A stretch of DNA of 64,000 nucleotides from Rhodoplanes sp963724735 (lineage in GTDB: Bacteria > Pseudomonadota > Alphaproteobacteria > Rhizobiales > Xanthobacteraceae), in the NCBI GenBank assembly GCA_963724735.1, contig CAVRVX010000030.1:1-64000 (forward strand), in the 5' to 3' direction. Below the pieces are notes generated by a model. The model did no database searches. It saw nothing but the letters and a program-made list of their open reading frames with translations, and had not been told where the DNA came from. The translations under genes and the position numbers were made by a program. Shown piece after piece: positions 8,191-16,550 of the stretch (position 1 is the stretch's first letter; each line of letters begins with the position of its first letter).

Positions 8191-9588
8191 GAGCTATGCG
8201 TGAATCTGGGTGACGACGGCTGAATGAAGGCGGCGTATCGAGGCGGGTGTCGAGCCTGCCAGAACCTCCCGAAAGGAGCGATACGCCATGTCGAGAGATA
8301 GCACTGTCATCCCGTTTCGTCAGCCTGACGCCATCGACGATCCGCTGACCGAGCTTGCCCGAGAGGGCGCCCGCCGCATGCTGGCGCAGGCGCTGATCGT
8401 GGAAGCCGACGCCTTCGTTGCCCAATGGAAGGACTTGAAATTGCCGGATGGGCGCGACCGCGTCGTCCGTCACGGCCATGGGCCGCAACGCACGATCCAG
8501 ACCGGGGTCGGGCCTGTCGAGGTCAGGCGCGCCAAGGTGCGCGACCGGGGCGAGCCAGGCGCGGCGGACAAAATCCGCTTCAGCTCGTCGATCCTGCCGA
8601 AGTGGGCGCGGCGGACCAAGAGTCTCGACGCGCTGTTGCCGGTTCTCTACCTGCGCGGGGTGTCGACCGGCGACTTCCAGGAGGCGCTTGCCGCTCTCCT
8701 CGGCAAGGACGCGCCCAACCTGTCGCCCGCGGTGATCGCACGGCTGACGGCGGAGTGGCAGGCCGATTACGACACTTGGCGCAAACGCGATCTCTCGGCG
8801 CGGCGATACGTTTATGTGTGGGCGGACGGTGTCTACCTGCAGGCGCGGATGGAGGACGCCGCCGAATGCATGCTCGTGCTGATCGGCGCGACGCCCGAGG
8901 GAAAGAAGGAACTCGTCGGTTTCCAGACGGGGGTGCGCGAGAGCGCGCAGAGTTGGCGTGAGCTCCTCATCGACATCAAGGAGCGTGGGCTCGAGATCGC
9001 CCCGGACCTCGCGGTCGGCGACGGGGCGCTCGGCTTCTGGAAAGCAATCGAGCAGATCTTTCCCACCACCCGGCATCAGCGGTGCTGGGTCCATAAGACC
9101 GCCAATGTGCTGAACAAGGTCGCCCTCTCGGTCCAAGCCAACATGAAAACAGACCTTCGTGAAATCTACGGCGCGCCAACCCGCGCGGCGGCCGAGGCGG
9201 CGATCGACGTGTTCGCCGATAAATACGGCGCCAAGTACGAGAAAGCCGTCGCCTGCCTGACGAAAGACCGGGACGCTTTGCTCGCCTTCTTCGACTTTCC
9301 CGCCGAGCACTGGGACCATCTGCGCACGTCAAACCCGATCGAGAGCGTATTCGCGACGGTGCGTCATCGAACCGTTCGAACAAAGGGAGCCCTGTCGGCG
9401 AAGACCGCCAAACTCATGGTGTTCAAACTGGTCGACGCCGCCGCGAAAACTTGGCGGCGATTGAAGGGAGAAAACCAGTTGCCAAAGGTCATCGCCGGCA
9501 TCAAATTCCAAAACGGAATTGAGGTCGTCAAAATGCCGGCTCACCACGCCGCCTAATCAACCTCGTCACCCAATCTCCTGCATAGCTC
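8191..9588 (+). mobile_element. IS256-family insertion sequence, complete
   Basis: 1398-base element. Terminal inverted repeats of about 26-28 bases start GAGCTATGC at both ends and share GGGTGACGA further in. A perfect 9-base direct repeat TGAGCACGC flanks it (8182-8190 and 9589-9597), consistent with the 8-9 base duplication of the family and with fairly recent insertion. It is the second element inside the HEPN gene. Confidence 0.93.
8288..9556 (+). CDS. IS256-family (mutator-type) transposase
   Basis: 422-residue transposase, single intact frame. Catalytic acids fit the family: Asp in YVWADGVYL, Asp in AVGDGALGFW, Glu in TSNPIESVFATVRHRT. The mutator signature region (IEQIFPTTRHQRCWVHKTANVL) is present. 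ATG at 8288 is preceded by GAAAGGAG. High GC and ordinary codon use suggest it comes from a related high-GC host. Confidence 0.93.
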   Translation: MSRDSTVIPFRQPDAIDDPLTELAREGARRMLAQALIVEADAFVAQWKDLKLPDGRDRVVRHGHGPQRTIQTGVGPVEVRRAKVRDRGEPGAADKIRFSSSILPKWARRTKSLDALLPVLYLRGVSTGDFQEALAALLGKDAPNLSPAVIARLTAEWQADYDTWRKRDLSARRYVYVWADGVYLQARMEDAAECMLVLIGATPEGKKELVGFQTGVRESAQSWRELLIDIKERGLEIAPDLAVGDGALGFWKAIEQIFPTTRHQRCWVHKTANVLNKVALSVQANMKTDLREIYGAPTRAAAEAAIDVFADKYGAKYEKAVACLTKDRDALLAFFDFPAEHWDHLRTSNPIESVFATVRHRTVRTKGALSAKTAKLMVFKLVDAAAKTWRRLKGENQLPKVIAGIKFQNGIEVVKMPAHHAA

Positions 9589-10499
9589 TGAGCACGCTGG
9601 GGTCAGGTGCAGTTCGGAGGGTGGTCGGCGCAGCCACACATGCGTTTGTATCTAAGGACTGGAAACTCAACATCGATAACATTCGTGAGGTCAATAAGTC
9701 TCTTAGCCAGTTGTCGTCGAATGTCTTGGACGCAATCGATAGCTTCTTTGGCGCGCTAAGAGTTGTAGCTGGTATCAATACGGGATACGCGCAAGCGATA
9801 TGGGTGCCGAGAGGCTGGGCGCTGGAGTACTTCTGCGACCTAACGCCGGTTTATGGCGCAACTCTGCGTCGTTATCCGAGCGAATTTGACAGCTATGGAT
9901 GGGAGGGCCAAGGGGAGACCGTTACAGCCGAGCATCTCATTGAGGTGCGCCGCATTTATCGAGCCGTTGTTAGCAGTCAGAGCGAAGTGGTACGGCTTGC
10001 GCTAAATCGGCTGAACGGGTGTCTCACTCGCACTGATGCGGCCGACGCCATTCTCGACGGAACGATTGGCCTCGAACTACTTCTTGGCGACGACCAGAAT
10101 CAGTCGCTGTCTTACAAGCTTCGGCTTCGCGCTGCGGCTCTCGCGGTATTGCACGCAGACCCCGCTTATCCAGCAGCTGAGGTCGCCTCTAACGTTAAGA
10201 AACTCTATGAGGCAAGGTCGGCCATCGTCCACGGTCGGCGTAAGAAGCGCACCAAGAAGGCGTCCGAACCCACCGACACGAGCCAACGCCAAGAAGCGTT
10301 TGATTGCCTCTAACTTGCTTCGGTTCGTGCTCAACGTGCTTCTGATCAACCCAAAATATCAAGATCCAGCGAAGATCGACGAAGGCCTTCTTCTTAGGGG
10401 TGACGAAATTGTTGTACCACGGAAGGAGGGATGAAACCTGCGCGCCGGATACCAAGACACAACAAGAGTATTCTCGCTCACATCCGCTCCTGGTGCTTC

Positions 10500-10605
10500 G
10501 CGTCAGTTCGCGGCGACGCAGCGAGTCGGTCATTTTCGGAGCAAAGCGGACATCGACTGAGCCGGGCTTACATAACCGGATCATAACCGTATTATGAGGA
10601 TACGG
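10500..10605. repeat. Dispersed alphaproteobacterial intergenic repeat (copy 2)
   Basis: Second copy of the RFAPKxT-encoding intergenic repeat, with CATTTTCGGAGCAAAGCGGA followed by an AT-richer end containing the palindrome-like ATAACCGTATTATGAGG. It lies between the HEPN pseudogene and the GntR gene. Boundaries are approximate. Confidence 0.5.
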
Positions 10606-10606
10606 C

Positions 10607-11407
10607 CTAGTTTTCGCTGCCAGCGAGATCAGTGCCGACCTCGCGCGACGACAGCAGGTCGGAGCGTTCCAGGCGGCGCAGCGACGCCTCCAGACGCTCC
10701 TCGTCGCGGCGGATCTCCTCGACGGTATTGAAGGTGTAGCGAATGTGCTCGTCGGACACGCGCGCGGCGCGATCGACGTCGCCGCTCAGCACGGCATCGG
10801 CGATGGCGAGATGCTGTTCGAGCAGGAGCGGGCGCGTGCCGTGCCGGCGGTACAGCTGGTCGCGGTTATAGAACACCCCCTCGCGCAAAAGCTCGGCGAA
10901 CACGCGCATGACATGCAGCAGCACGACATTGTGCGAAGCCTCATACACGGCGACATGCAGGTCGACATCGGCTTCGGCTTCCTTGAAGGGGTCTTCCAGC
11001 AAATTGGCCTGCTTCATGCGCTCGACGATGCCGCGGATGGTCTTGCGGTCGAGGTCGGTCGCCCGCAAAGCGGCCAATTTGGTGGCTTGCGCCTCCACAA
11101 AGCAGCGGTACTCGAAATAGTCCGCCGTCACCCGCGGCTTGTCGCGGAACAGTTCGGCCAGGGGCGCCGACAAGGGCGTCAGGAATTGCGCCACGCTGGT
11201 CCCGCCCCGGTTGGACGCCAACAGCCCGCGCTTTTCCAGCTGATCGAGCGCCTCGCGCAGCGAAGGGCGCGAAACGTCAAGCTTTTCAGCGAGATCGCGC
11301 TCCGAGGCGAAGCGTTCGCCGGGACGAAGCGCGCCTTCCAGGATCATGCGTTCGATATGGCCGGCGATGGCGTCGGCGAGGCGAGGGGGGCGAATGGCGT
11401 CTTGCAT
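10607..11407 (-). CDS. FadR/LldR-subfamily GntR transcriptional regulator
   Basis: 266-residue DNA-binding regulator. The N-terminal winged helix is typical: LADAIAGHIERMILEGALRPGERFASERDLAEKLDVSRPSLREAL (helix-turn-helix), then GGTSVAQF. The C-terminal FCD-type helical effector domain spans about residues 95-235, with the metal/ligand-binding histidine in DVDLHVAVYEASHN and a second in DEHIRYTF. It is divergent from the transporter-lutABC operon, 158 bases away, so it most likely controls that operon and itself in response to lactate or a related hydroxyacid, as LldR/LutR regulators do. The control of this operon is inference from position. Confidence 0.88.
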   Translation of the reverse strand: MQDAIRPPRLADAIAGHIERMILEGALRPGERFASERDLAEKLDVSRPSLREALDQLEKRGLLASNRGGTSVAQFLTPLSAPLAELFRDKPRVTADYFEYRCFVEAQATKLAALRATDLDRKTIRGIVERMKQANLLEDPFKEAEADVDLHVAVYEASHNVVLLHVMRVFAELLREGVFYNRDQLYRRHGTRPLLLEQHLAIADAVLSGDVDRAARVSDEHIRYTFNTVEEIRRDEERLEASLRRLERSDLLSSREVGTDLAGSEN

Positions 11408-11487
11408 GAGCGGCTCTCCCGCGCCGGATGTGGCATGGTCCAGTAAGTGTGTCTAGTTTCTTAGTTGGATAATAGAATGATCCCATC

Positions 11488-11503
11488 TTGACATGATGGT
11501 CAA
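11488..11503. promoter_or_regulatory. Candidate GntR operator TTGAC-N6-GTCAA
   Basis: Perfect inverted repeat TTGACATGATGGTCAA in the regulator-transporter divergent intergenic region, 62 bases before the transporter start. Spacing and position fit an operator of a FadR-type dimer, and TTGACA could also serve as a -35 box. Not demonstrated. Confidence 0.45.
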
Positions 11504-11565
11504 TAAAGTTTACCAGAGGCAAAAATGCGAAAAATATAGGCAGGAAACCCCCGAAGGAGAATGGC

Positions 11566-13107
11566 ATGAGCGCCTTGGTTGCAGGTGCCTTGAAATCAGA
11601 CAGCCCACCCGGAGCAATTCAGATCGGCGTCAGCCGCCCGCCGCTTCCGCTGGGCGACATACCGACGCCGGAAGAAGTATTCAATAAGCCGAGGATCGGG
11701 CCGAAGGAGCTCTTCACCTGCGTCCTCGGACCAAGCATGATCGCGCTCGGGGTCTCCATCGGCAGCGGCGAATGGCTGCTCGGACCGCTCGGCTTCGGCA
11801 AATACGGCTTTATCGGCCTCGGCTTCCTGGTCACGGTCTCGGCCGTGCTGCAGACCTTCTACAACATCGAGAATGCGCGCTACACGCTTGCGACCGGCGA
11901 GGTGCCGATCGTCGGGTTTTATCGCGCCCCGCCGGGCGTCGCCTTCTGGCTGCCGATCTGCCTGATACTGATGTATGTCGGCTGGATCTGGGGCGGTTGG
12001 GCCTCCGCGGCTGGTCAGGCGCTCTATTCGATGTATCTTGGGAGCTCGGTCGATCTTAAAGTGCCGGGAAACCTGCAGACGGTGCGCATCATCGCAATCG
12101 CGCTGCTGTGCCTCTCGTTCGTGCTCTACATGTTCGGCAAGAAGATCGTCCGGACGCTGGAGGCGATCGACACGTTCCTCGTGGTCTTCATTCTGACGGT
12201 GCTGATCACCCTGACGATCATCTTTGCGCCCGGGCATATGTGGGGCGAAATGCTCACCAGCATCGTAACGCCGGCCATGCCTCCCAAGGGCATCGACGCG
12301 ACGACGCTCGGCTCGATCATCGGCTATACCGGCTTCGCGTCGGGTTTCAATTTCATGCTGATCAACTACTATCGCGACCACGGCTACGCCATGGGCCACC
12401 GCGTCGGCTACTATTCGGGCATCATCGGCGGCGGCAAGTCGGAGGTGCTGCCCTCGGGCTGCACATTCACCGAGACCGAACAGAACGCCAGCACGTGGCG
12501 ACGCTGGTGGCGTTTCCTGCTCGTCGATCAATGGTGCGTGTTCTTCACCGGCGCAATGATCGGGATGTTCATCCCCAGCATGCTGGTGGTCTCGCTCGCC
12601 GTCACGCCCGGCGCCGCCGAACCCTCGGTCGCGAACATGCCGGTCTATGCGGCGGTCGAATTAGGCAAAAAAGCCGCGTGGCTGTTCCCGTTCATCCTGT
12701 TCCTCGGCGCGCTGGTGCTGTTCAAGACGCAGACGACGCTGCTGGAAATGCTGATCCGCAACACGACCGACACCGCCATCGCGTCGAGCCCGCGGCTGCG
12801 CGCTTGGATTGCGGGCGATCCCCGCAAGTTCTACTACATTCTGGCGGCGACCTTCATCGTCGTCATCGGCATCATCATCCATCTGGCGCTGCCGACCAAG
12901 CTGCTGCAGTACTCGGCGAACATGGCGAACCTCGCCTCGATCATTTTCCCGCTGGTGCTGATCTATCTGAACCGTCAGCTTCCCAAGCCCGCGCGCAGCG
13001 GCCCTTGGCAGACGGCGTTGATGCTGGCGAACGTCGTGTTCTTCGGCTTCTTCTTCTGCAACTTCCTGGCGCTTCAGATCACGGGCAACCCGTTGGTCGT
13101 GTTCTAG
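11566..13107 (+). CDS. Nramp-related membrane transporter in lactate operon
   Basis: 513-residue polytopic protein with about 11 membrane segments, related in fold to the Nramp (SLC11) family. The canonical metal motif DPGN of the first segment is not there: the corresponding stretch reads VSIGSGEWLLG (residues 64-73), and the MPH-type motif of segment six is replaced by GYTGFASGFN. It is therefore unlikely to be an ordinary Mn/Fe importer. Good ribosome site GAAGGAG precedes ATG 11566. It is followed, after a 135-base gap with a hairpin repeat, by lutABC in the same direction and sits where other bacteria keep a lactate permease, so uptake of lactate or another carboxylate is a reasonable hypothesis. 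Confidence 0.75.
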   Translation: MSALVAGALKSDSPPGAIQIGVSRPPLPLGDIPTPEEVFNKPRIGPKELFTCVLGPSMIALGVSIGSGEWLLGPLGFGKYGFIGLGFLVTVSAVLQTFYNIENARYTLATGEVPIVGFYRAPPGVAFWLPICLILMYVGWIWGGWASAAGQALYSMYLGSSVDLKVPGNLQTVRIIAIALLCLSFVLYMFGKKIVRTLEAIDTFLVVFILTVLITLTIIFAPGHMWGEMLTSIVTPAMPPKGIDATTLGSIIGYTGFASGFNFMLINYYRDHGYAMGHRVGYYSGIIGGGKSEVLPSGCTFTETEQNASTWRRWWRFLLVDQWCVFFTGAMIGMFIPSMLVVSLAVTPGAAEPSVANMPVYAAVELGKKAAWLFPFILFLGALVLFKTQTTLLEMLIRNTTDTAIASSPRLRAWIAGDPRKFYYILAATFIVVIGIIIHLALPTKLLQYSANMANLASIIFPLVLIYLNRQLPKPARSGPWQTALMLANVVFFGFFFCNFLALQITGNPLVVF

Positions 13108-13170
13108 AAACGATCTGCGGTGAACCGGAAACGGTTTGCCGCAGGAAGTCCCATCGACTGAGACAAATCG

Positions 13171-13204
13171 AGCGAGTTCCGAATCCACTGGAACGGAACT
13201 CGCT
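13171..13204. repeat. Palindromic dispersed repeat between transporter and lutA
   Basis: Inverted repeat with 11-base arms AGCGAGTTCCG and CGGAACTCGCT. A second copy in opposite orientation lies at 59649-59684. Just before it (13112-13140) is another hairpin with GCGG-GAACCGG/CGGTTTGCCGC. Such palindromes are common in intergenic DNA of Rhizobiales; here it sits inside an operon and could trim or stabilise the transcript. Confidence 0.65.
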
Positions 13205-13242
13205 TCCCCAAAAAAAACATTGCACTGCGTACGGAGGAAACA

Positions 13243-14043
13243 ATGGCCGGAACGGGCAAACGCGTCGGTCTCCTGGTCACCTGCCTCGTCGACCTGATCC
13301 GGCCCTCGGTCGGCTTCGCCGCGGTCAAGCTCCTGGAGCAGGCTGGCTGCGCCGTCGAGGTCCCGCGGCAATCGTGTTGCGGCCAGCCGGCGTTCAACTC
13401 GGGCGACCGCGCAACCGCGCGGGAGATCGCCGAGCAGGTGATCGCCGATTTCGAGCACTGCGACTATATCGTCGCGCCCTCCGGCTCCTGCGCGGGCCAG
13501 GTGCGGGTGCACTATCCCGAACTTTTCCAGGGCGACCCGAACTGGCAGCCGCGCGCCGATGCGTTCGCCGCCAAGACCTACGAACTCACCCAATTCCTTG
13601 TCGATGTGCTGGGCATTGCGCGCGTCGACGCCCGCTGCGATGCTGCAGCCACTTACCACGACTCGTGTTCCAGCCTGCGCGAATGCGGCGTGCGAGATCA
13701 GCCGCGTCGGCTGCTCGGTTCGGTCGAAGGCTTGACGCTGACGGAGCTCTCCGACGGCGAAACCTGCTGCGGCTTCGGCGGCACGTTTTGCGTGAAGTAC
13801 CCGGACATCTCCAATGTCATGGTGTCGAAGAAGGCGGCGAAGGTGGCGGCGACCGGCGCCGACATGCTGCTTGGCGGCGATCTCGGCTGTCTCATGAACG
13901 TCGCCGGCAAGCTTGCCCGCGAGGGGAAGGGGGTCGCGGTGCGCCATGTGGCGGAGGTGCTCGCCGGCGCGTTCGATCAGCCGCCGATCGGCGTGGCGCG
14001 CGAGACCGTCACGCCGTCCGCGACGCAGGAGGCCGGCCGGTGA
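13243..14043 (+). CDS. lutA: LutA-type (Fe-S)-binding subunit of lactate dehydrogenase complex
   Basis: 266-residue cysteine-rich protein of the LutA/YkgE family, part of the LutABC complex oxidising L-lactate to pyruvate. Two CCG-type half-domains are seen: LVTCLVDLIRPSVGFA then SCCGQPAFNSGD, and SGSCAGQV...DSCSSLRECGV then TCCGFGGTFCVKYPDIS. These cysteines bind an iron-sulfur cluster in the family. ATG at 13243 follows ACGGAGGAAACA. The stop overlaps the GTG start of lutB, so expression is coupled. Confidence 0.93.
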   Translation: MAGTGKRVGLLVTCLVDLIRPSVGFAAVKLLEQAGCAVEVPRQSCCGQPAFNSGDRATAREIAEQVIADFEHCDYIVAPSGSCAGQVRVHYPELFQGDPNWQPRADAFAAKTYELTQFLVDVLGIARVDARCDAAATYHDSCSSLRECGVRDQPRRLLGSVEGLTLTELSDGETCCGFGGTFCVKYPDISNVMVSKKAAKVAATGADMLLGGDLGCLMNVAGKLAREGKGVAVRHVAEVLAGAFDQPPIGVARETVTPSATQEAGR

Positions 14044-15464
14044 CCCATCACGCCACCTCGCCCCGCTTCAAGGACAACGCCAAGGCGGCGCTCGTCGACG
14101 CCAATCTGCAAGACGCGCTTGCCTTCGTCGAGATGAATTTTCCGCAGCGGCGGCGCGCCGTCGCCGACATGCTGCCGGAGTTCGACGCGCTGCGCTCGTC
14201 GGCGCGCGACATCAAGAATCACACGCTGAGCTTTCTCGATCTCTATCTCGAAACATTCGAGGCGCGCGCGACCGCCCAGGGTTCGCACGTGCATTACGCC
14301 GCGACGGCGGAGGAAGCGAATCGCCTCGTCGCCGAGATCTGCCAAAAGCACGGCGCCAAGACCATCACCAAGGGCAAATCGATGGTCGGGGAGGAGATCG
14401 GCCTCAACGCTTTTCTCGAGGCGAACGGGTTCGTGCCGATCGAAACCGATCTCGGCGAATACATCATCCAGATCCGCCACGAATTGCCGTCGCACATCAT
14501 CATGCCGGCGGTGCATTTGCGCAAGGCGCAGATCGAGGCGGACTTCCGCCGCGTTCATAAGAACCTGCCGAAGGAGCGCAATCTCGACGAACCCGCTGCG
14601 CTGCTCGCGGAAGCGCGCGCGACGCTGCGCGAGAAATTTCTTGCCGCCGATGTCGGCATCACCGGCGCGAATTTCCTGGTGGCCGAGACCGGCAGCGCCG
14701 TCATCGTCACCAACGAAGGCAACGGCGATCTCACCGCGACGCTGCCAAGGGTGCACATCGTGCTCGCGAGCATCGAGAAGATCGTGCCGACGCTCGAAGA
14801 CATGGCGCAGCTCATGCGCGTGCTGGCGCGCTCCGCCACCGGCCAGGAAATGTCGGTCTACACGACGCTGATGACCGGGCCGCGCCGGGCGGACGATCCC
14901 GACGGGCCGCTGGAGCACCACATTGTCATTGTCGACAATGGCCGCTCGGCCATGCTGGCCGGCAAGTTCCGCGACATGCTCCGCTGCATCCGGTGCGGGG
15001 CCTGCCTCAATCACTGCCCGGTCTATCATGCGATCGGCGGGCACGCCTATGGCTGGGTCTATCCCGGCCCGATGGGCGCGGTTCTGACCCCGAGCCTGAT
15101 CGGCGTCGACAAGGCCGGCCACCTGCCGAACGCCTCGACCTTTTGCGGTCGCTGCGAAGAGGTGTGCCCGGTTCGCATTCCGTTGCCGCGGCTGATGCGC
15201 TTCTGGCGCGAGCGCGAATTCGAGCGACAATTGTCGCCGGTAGCGCAGCGCGCCGGCCTCCGGCTTTGGGCCTTCTTCGCCAAGCGTCCGCGTCTCTACC
15301 AGTTCGCGACCGCGCCCGCCATGCGCCTGCTCGCCTGGCTCGGCCGCAGGCAAGGGCGGTTCCGCTGGCTCCCGCTCGCCTCGGGTTGGACGCGCGTGCG
15401 GGACCTTCCTGCGCCGCAGGGCGCGACTTTCCAGTCCCAGTGGCGCGAACGGAGGCGCGGATGA
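14040..15464 (+). CDS. lutB: LutB-type iron-sulfur protein of lactate utilisation
   Basis: 474-residue protein combining the LUD domain (about 60-290) with a C-terminal ferredoxin-like region. Two four-cysteine [4Fe-4S] sets are visible: C316xxC319xxC322xxxC326P and C369xxC372xxxC376P, the second closed by an additional downstream residue outside what I can assign. GTG at 14040 overlaps the lutA stop; the frame is open far upstream over the transporter and lutA, but homology begins here. Length fits LutB (about 470-480). The stop overlaps the start of lutC. Confidence 0.92.
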   Translation: MTHHATSPRFKDNAKAALVDANLQDALAFVEMNFPQRRRAVADMLPEFDALRSSARDIKNHTLSFLDLYLETFEARATAQGSHVHYAATAEEANRLVAEICQKHGAKTITKGKSMVGEEIGLNAFLEANGFVPIETDLGEYIIQIRHELPSHIIMPAVHLRKAQIEADFRRVHKNLPKERNLDEPAALLAEARATLREKFLAADVGITGANFLVAETGSAVIVTNEGNGDLTATLPRVHIVLASIEKIVPTLEDMAQLMRVLARSATGQEMSVYTTLMTGPRRADDPDGPLEHHIVIVDNGRSAMLAGKFRDMLRCIRCGACLNHCPVYHAIGGHAYGWVYPGPMGAVLTPSLIGVDKAGHLPNASTFCGRCEEVCPVRIPLPRLMRFWREREFERQLSPVAQRAGLRLWAFFAKRPRLYQFATAPAMRLLAWLGRRQGRFRWLPLASGWTRVRDLPAPQGATFQSQWRERRRG

Positions 15465-16153
15465 GCACGCGCGATCAGGTCTTCACATCCATCCGCCGCG
15501 CGCTGGGCGTCACTGGCGCCGAGGAGCCCCGCCGCAAGGCGGTGGAAGATCGGCTGCGCGATCATCCGCGCGGCGTCATCCCGAGGCGCGGGCAAGTAAG
15601 TCCCGCCGAGCGGGTCGCCTTGTTCACCAGCAAGGTCGAGGCGGTCGCCGGGACCGCGCAGCGGATCGCATCGACTGACGACCTGCCTGGCGCAGTCGCC
15701 GACTACCTCCGCGCCCATAATCTGCCGCTGGTGGTCAGGCGCGGCGCCGATCCGACGCTTGCCGCCGCGCCATGGGACCGCGAGCCCGCGTTGACGATCA
15801 GTGTTGGAGCGACCGGAGGCGGGGATTTGATCGCGCTCTCGCATGCGTTCGGGGCTGCGGCCGAGACCGGGACGCTCGTGCTGTTGTCGGGATCGGATAA
15901 CCCGACCACGCTCAACTTCCTGCCCGACAATCACATCGTTGTCATCGCCGCCGAGACGATCGATGGCGATTACGAAGCTGTGCTGGGGCGACTGCGCGAC
16001 CAAGTCGGCGCCGAGCGCTTGCCGCGTGCGATCAATCTCGTCACCGGCCCCTCGCGTTCCGCCGATATCGAGCAGACGCTCATCCTTGGCGCGCACGGCC
16101 CGCGCCGGTTGCACGTGATCGTCGTGGAGGCCGGGCTCCCCGCGCTCAACTGA
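15461..16153 (+). CDS. lutC: LutC-type LUD-domain protein of lactate utilisation
   Basis: 230-residue LUD-domain protein, third member of LutABC. It begins MSTRDQVFTSIRRALGV and ends with the LUD core: ATGGGDLIALSHAFGAAAETGTLVL, LNFLPDNHIVVI, INLVTGPSRSADIEQTLILGAHGPRRLHVIVV. ATG at 15461 overlaps the lutB stop by four bases with GGAGGCGCGG upstream. Gene order transporter-lutA-lutB-lutC under a divergent GntR regulator is the classic lactate arrangement apart from the unusual transporter. Confidence 0.92.
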   Translation: MSTRDQVFTSIRRALGVTGAEEPRRKAVEDRLRDHPRGVIPRRGQVSPAERVALFTSKVEAVAGTAQRIASTDDLPGAVADYLRAHNLPLVVRRGADPTLAAAPWDREPALTISVGATGGGDLIALSHAFGAAAETGTLVLLSGSDNPTTLNFLPDNHIVVIAAETIDGDYEAVLGRLRDQVGAERLPRAINLVTGPSRSADIEQTLILGAHGPRRLHVIVVEAGLPALN

Positions 16154-16217
16154 ACGCCTGAGGCTTTGCGGCGTTATCGTCATCGAGGCGCGATGCGCAT
16201 TCCGACGGAGAACGCCA

Positions 16218-16394
16218 ATGGGCCAGACAGCGAAGAAGGGTCACGCCCAAAAGCATGCCGAGCCCAGGGGCGCGGCCGAGGATAAGACCAAGAAAAAACG
16301 CGAAAACGCACAACTCGACGAAGCGTTGGAGGAGAGCTTTCCGGCGTCGGATCCGGTTTCGATCAGCCAACCGAAGGCCGATCCCGGCGACTGA
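16218..16394 (+). CDS. Small charged conserved protein (58 aa)
   Basis: Short lysine- and glutamate-rich protein, MGQTAKKGHAQKHAEPRG..., ending LDEALEESFPASDPVSI...PGD. The LDEALEESFPASDP motif recurs in many small alphaproteobacterial proteins of unknown function. ACGGAGAACGCCA before the ATG gives a clear ribosome site. No domain of known role is seen; probably cytoplasmic and partly disordered. Confidence 0.75.
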   Translation: MGQTAKKGHAQKHAEPRGAAEDKTKKKRENAQLDEALEESFPASDPVSISQPKADPGD

Positions 16395-16550
16395 ATTCGC
16401 CTTTCGGACGCCTTGCCTGGTAGCGCGGTTAAGCGCCGCGCCGGGGCTCTTCCGTATTTCGACCAAAAATGCTGTACAATGTTTGTCGGTGCTTACACGC
16501 AGTGCGTGTGAGGCGCTTTCCCATTCGTTTGATGATGCTTAAAGGGGCCC

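Larger units (their letters stand above)
6617..10434 (+). pseudogene. HEPN-domain (ApeA-like) gene broken by two IS elements and two frameshifts
   Basis: Removing the IS5 element plus one TAA repeat and the IS256 element plus one 9-base repeat joins coding pieces 6617-6921, 7821-8190 and 9598-10434. At the first junction ...LLAGDVFPK continues directly as LSFPKGAELASFLRT; at the second ...KLQLGRARMST continues as LGSGAVRRVVGAATHAF. A frame change is still needed near 7905-7960 and another near 10265-10290, after which NAKKRLIASNLLRFVLNVLL gives a natural C-terminus. The C-terminal half holds a HEPN module ending LYEARSAIVHG (Rx4H, the ribonuclease motif of HEPN proteins), resembling the C-terminal domain of the ApeA anti-phage protein. 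Rebuilt length is about 500 residues. Start at 6617 is tentative; 6656 is possible. Confidence 0.7.

Noticed and set aside
8135..9319. Minus-strand frame inside the IS256 element
   Set aside because: Shadow of the transposase gene, no start site or family signal.
11488..11503. TTGACATGATGGTCAA as an FNR box
   Set aside because: The spacer is six bases with GTCAA, not N4-ATCAA; a GntR operator or -35 overlap is more likely.
12108..15464. Single plus-strand open frame of about 1118 codons
   Set aside because: Only its last 474 codons (from GTG 14040) match a protein family (LutB); the rest is the shadow of the transporter and lutA in another frame of GC-rich DNA.
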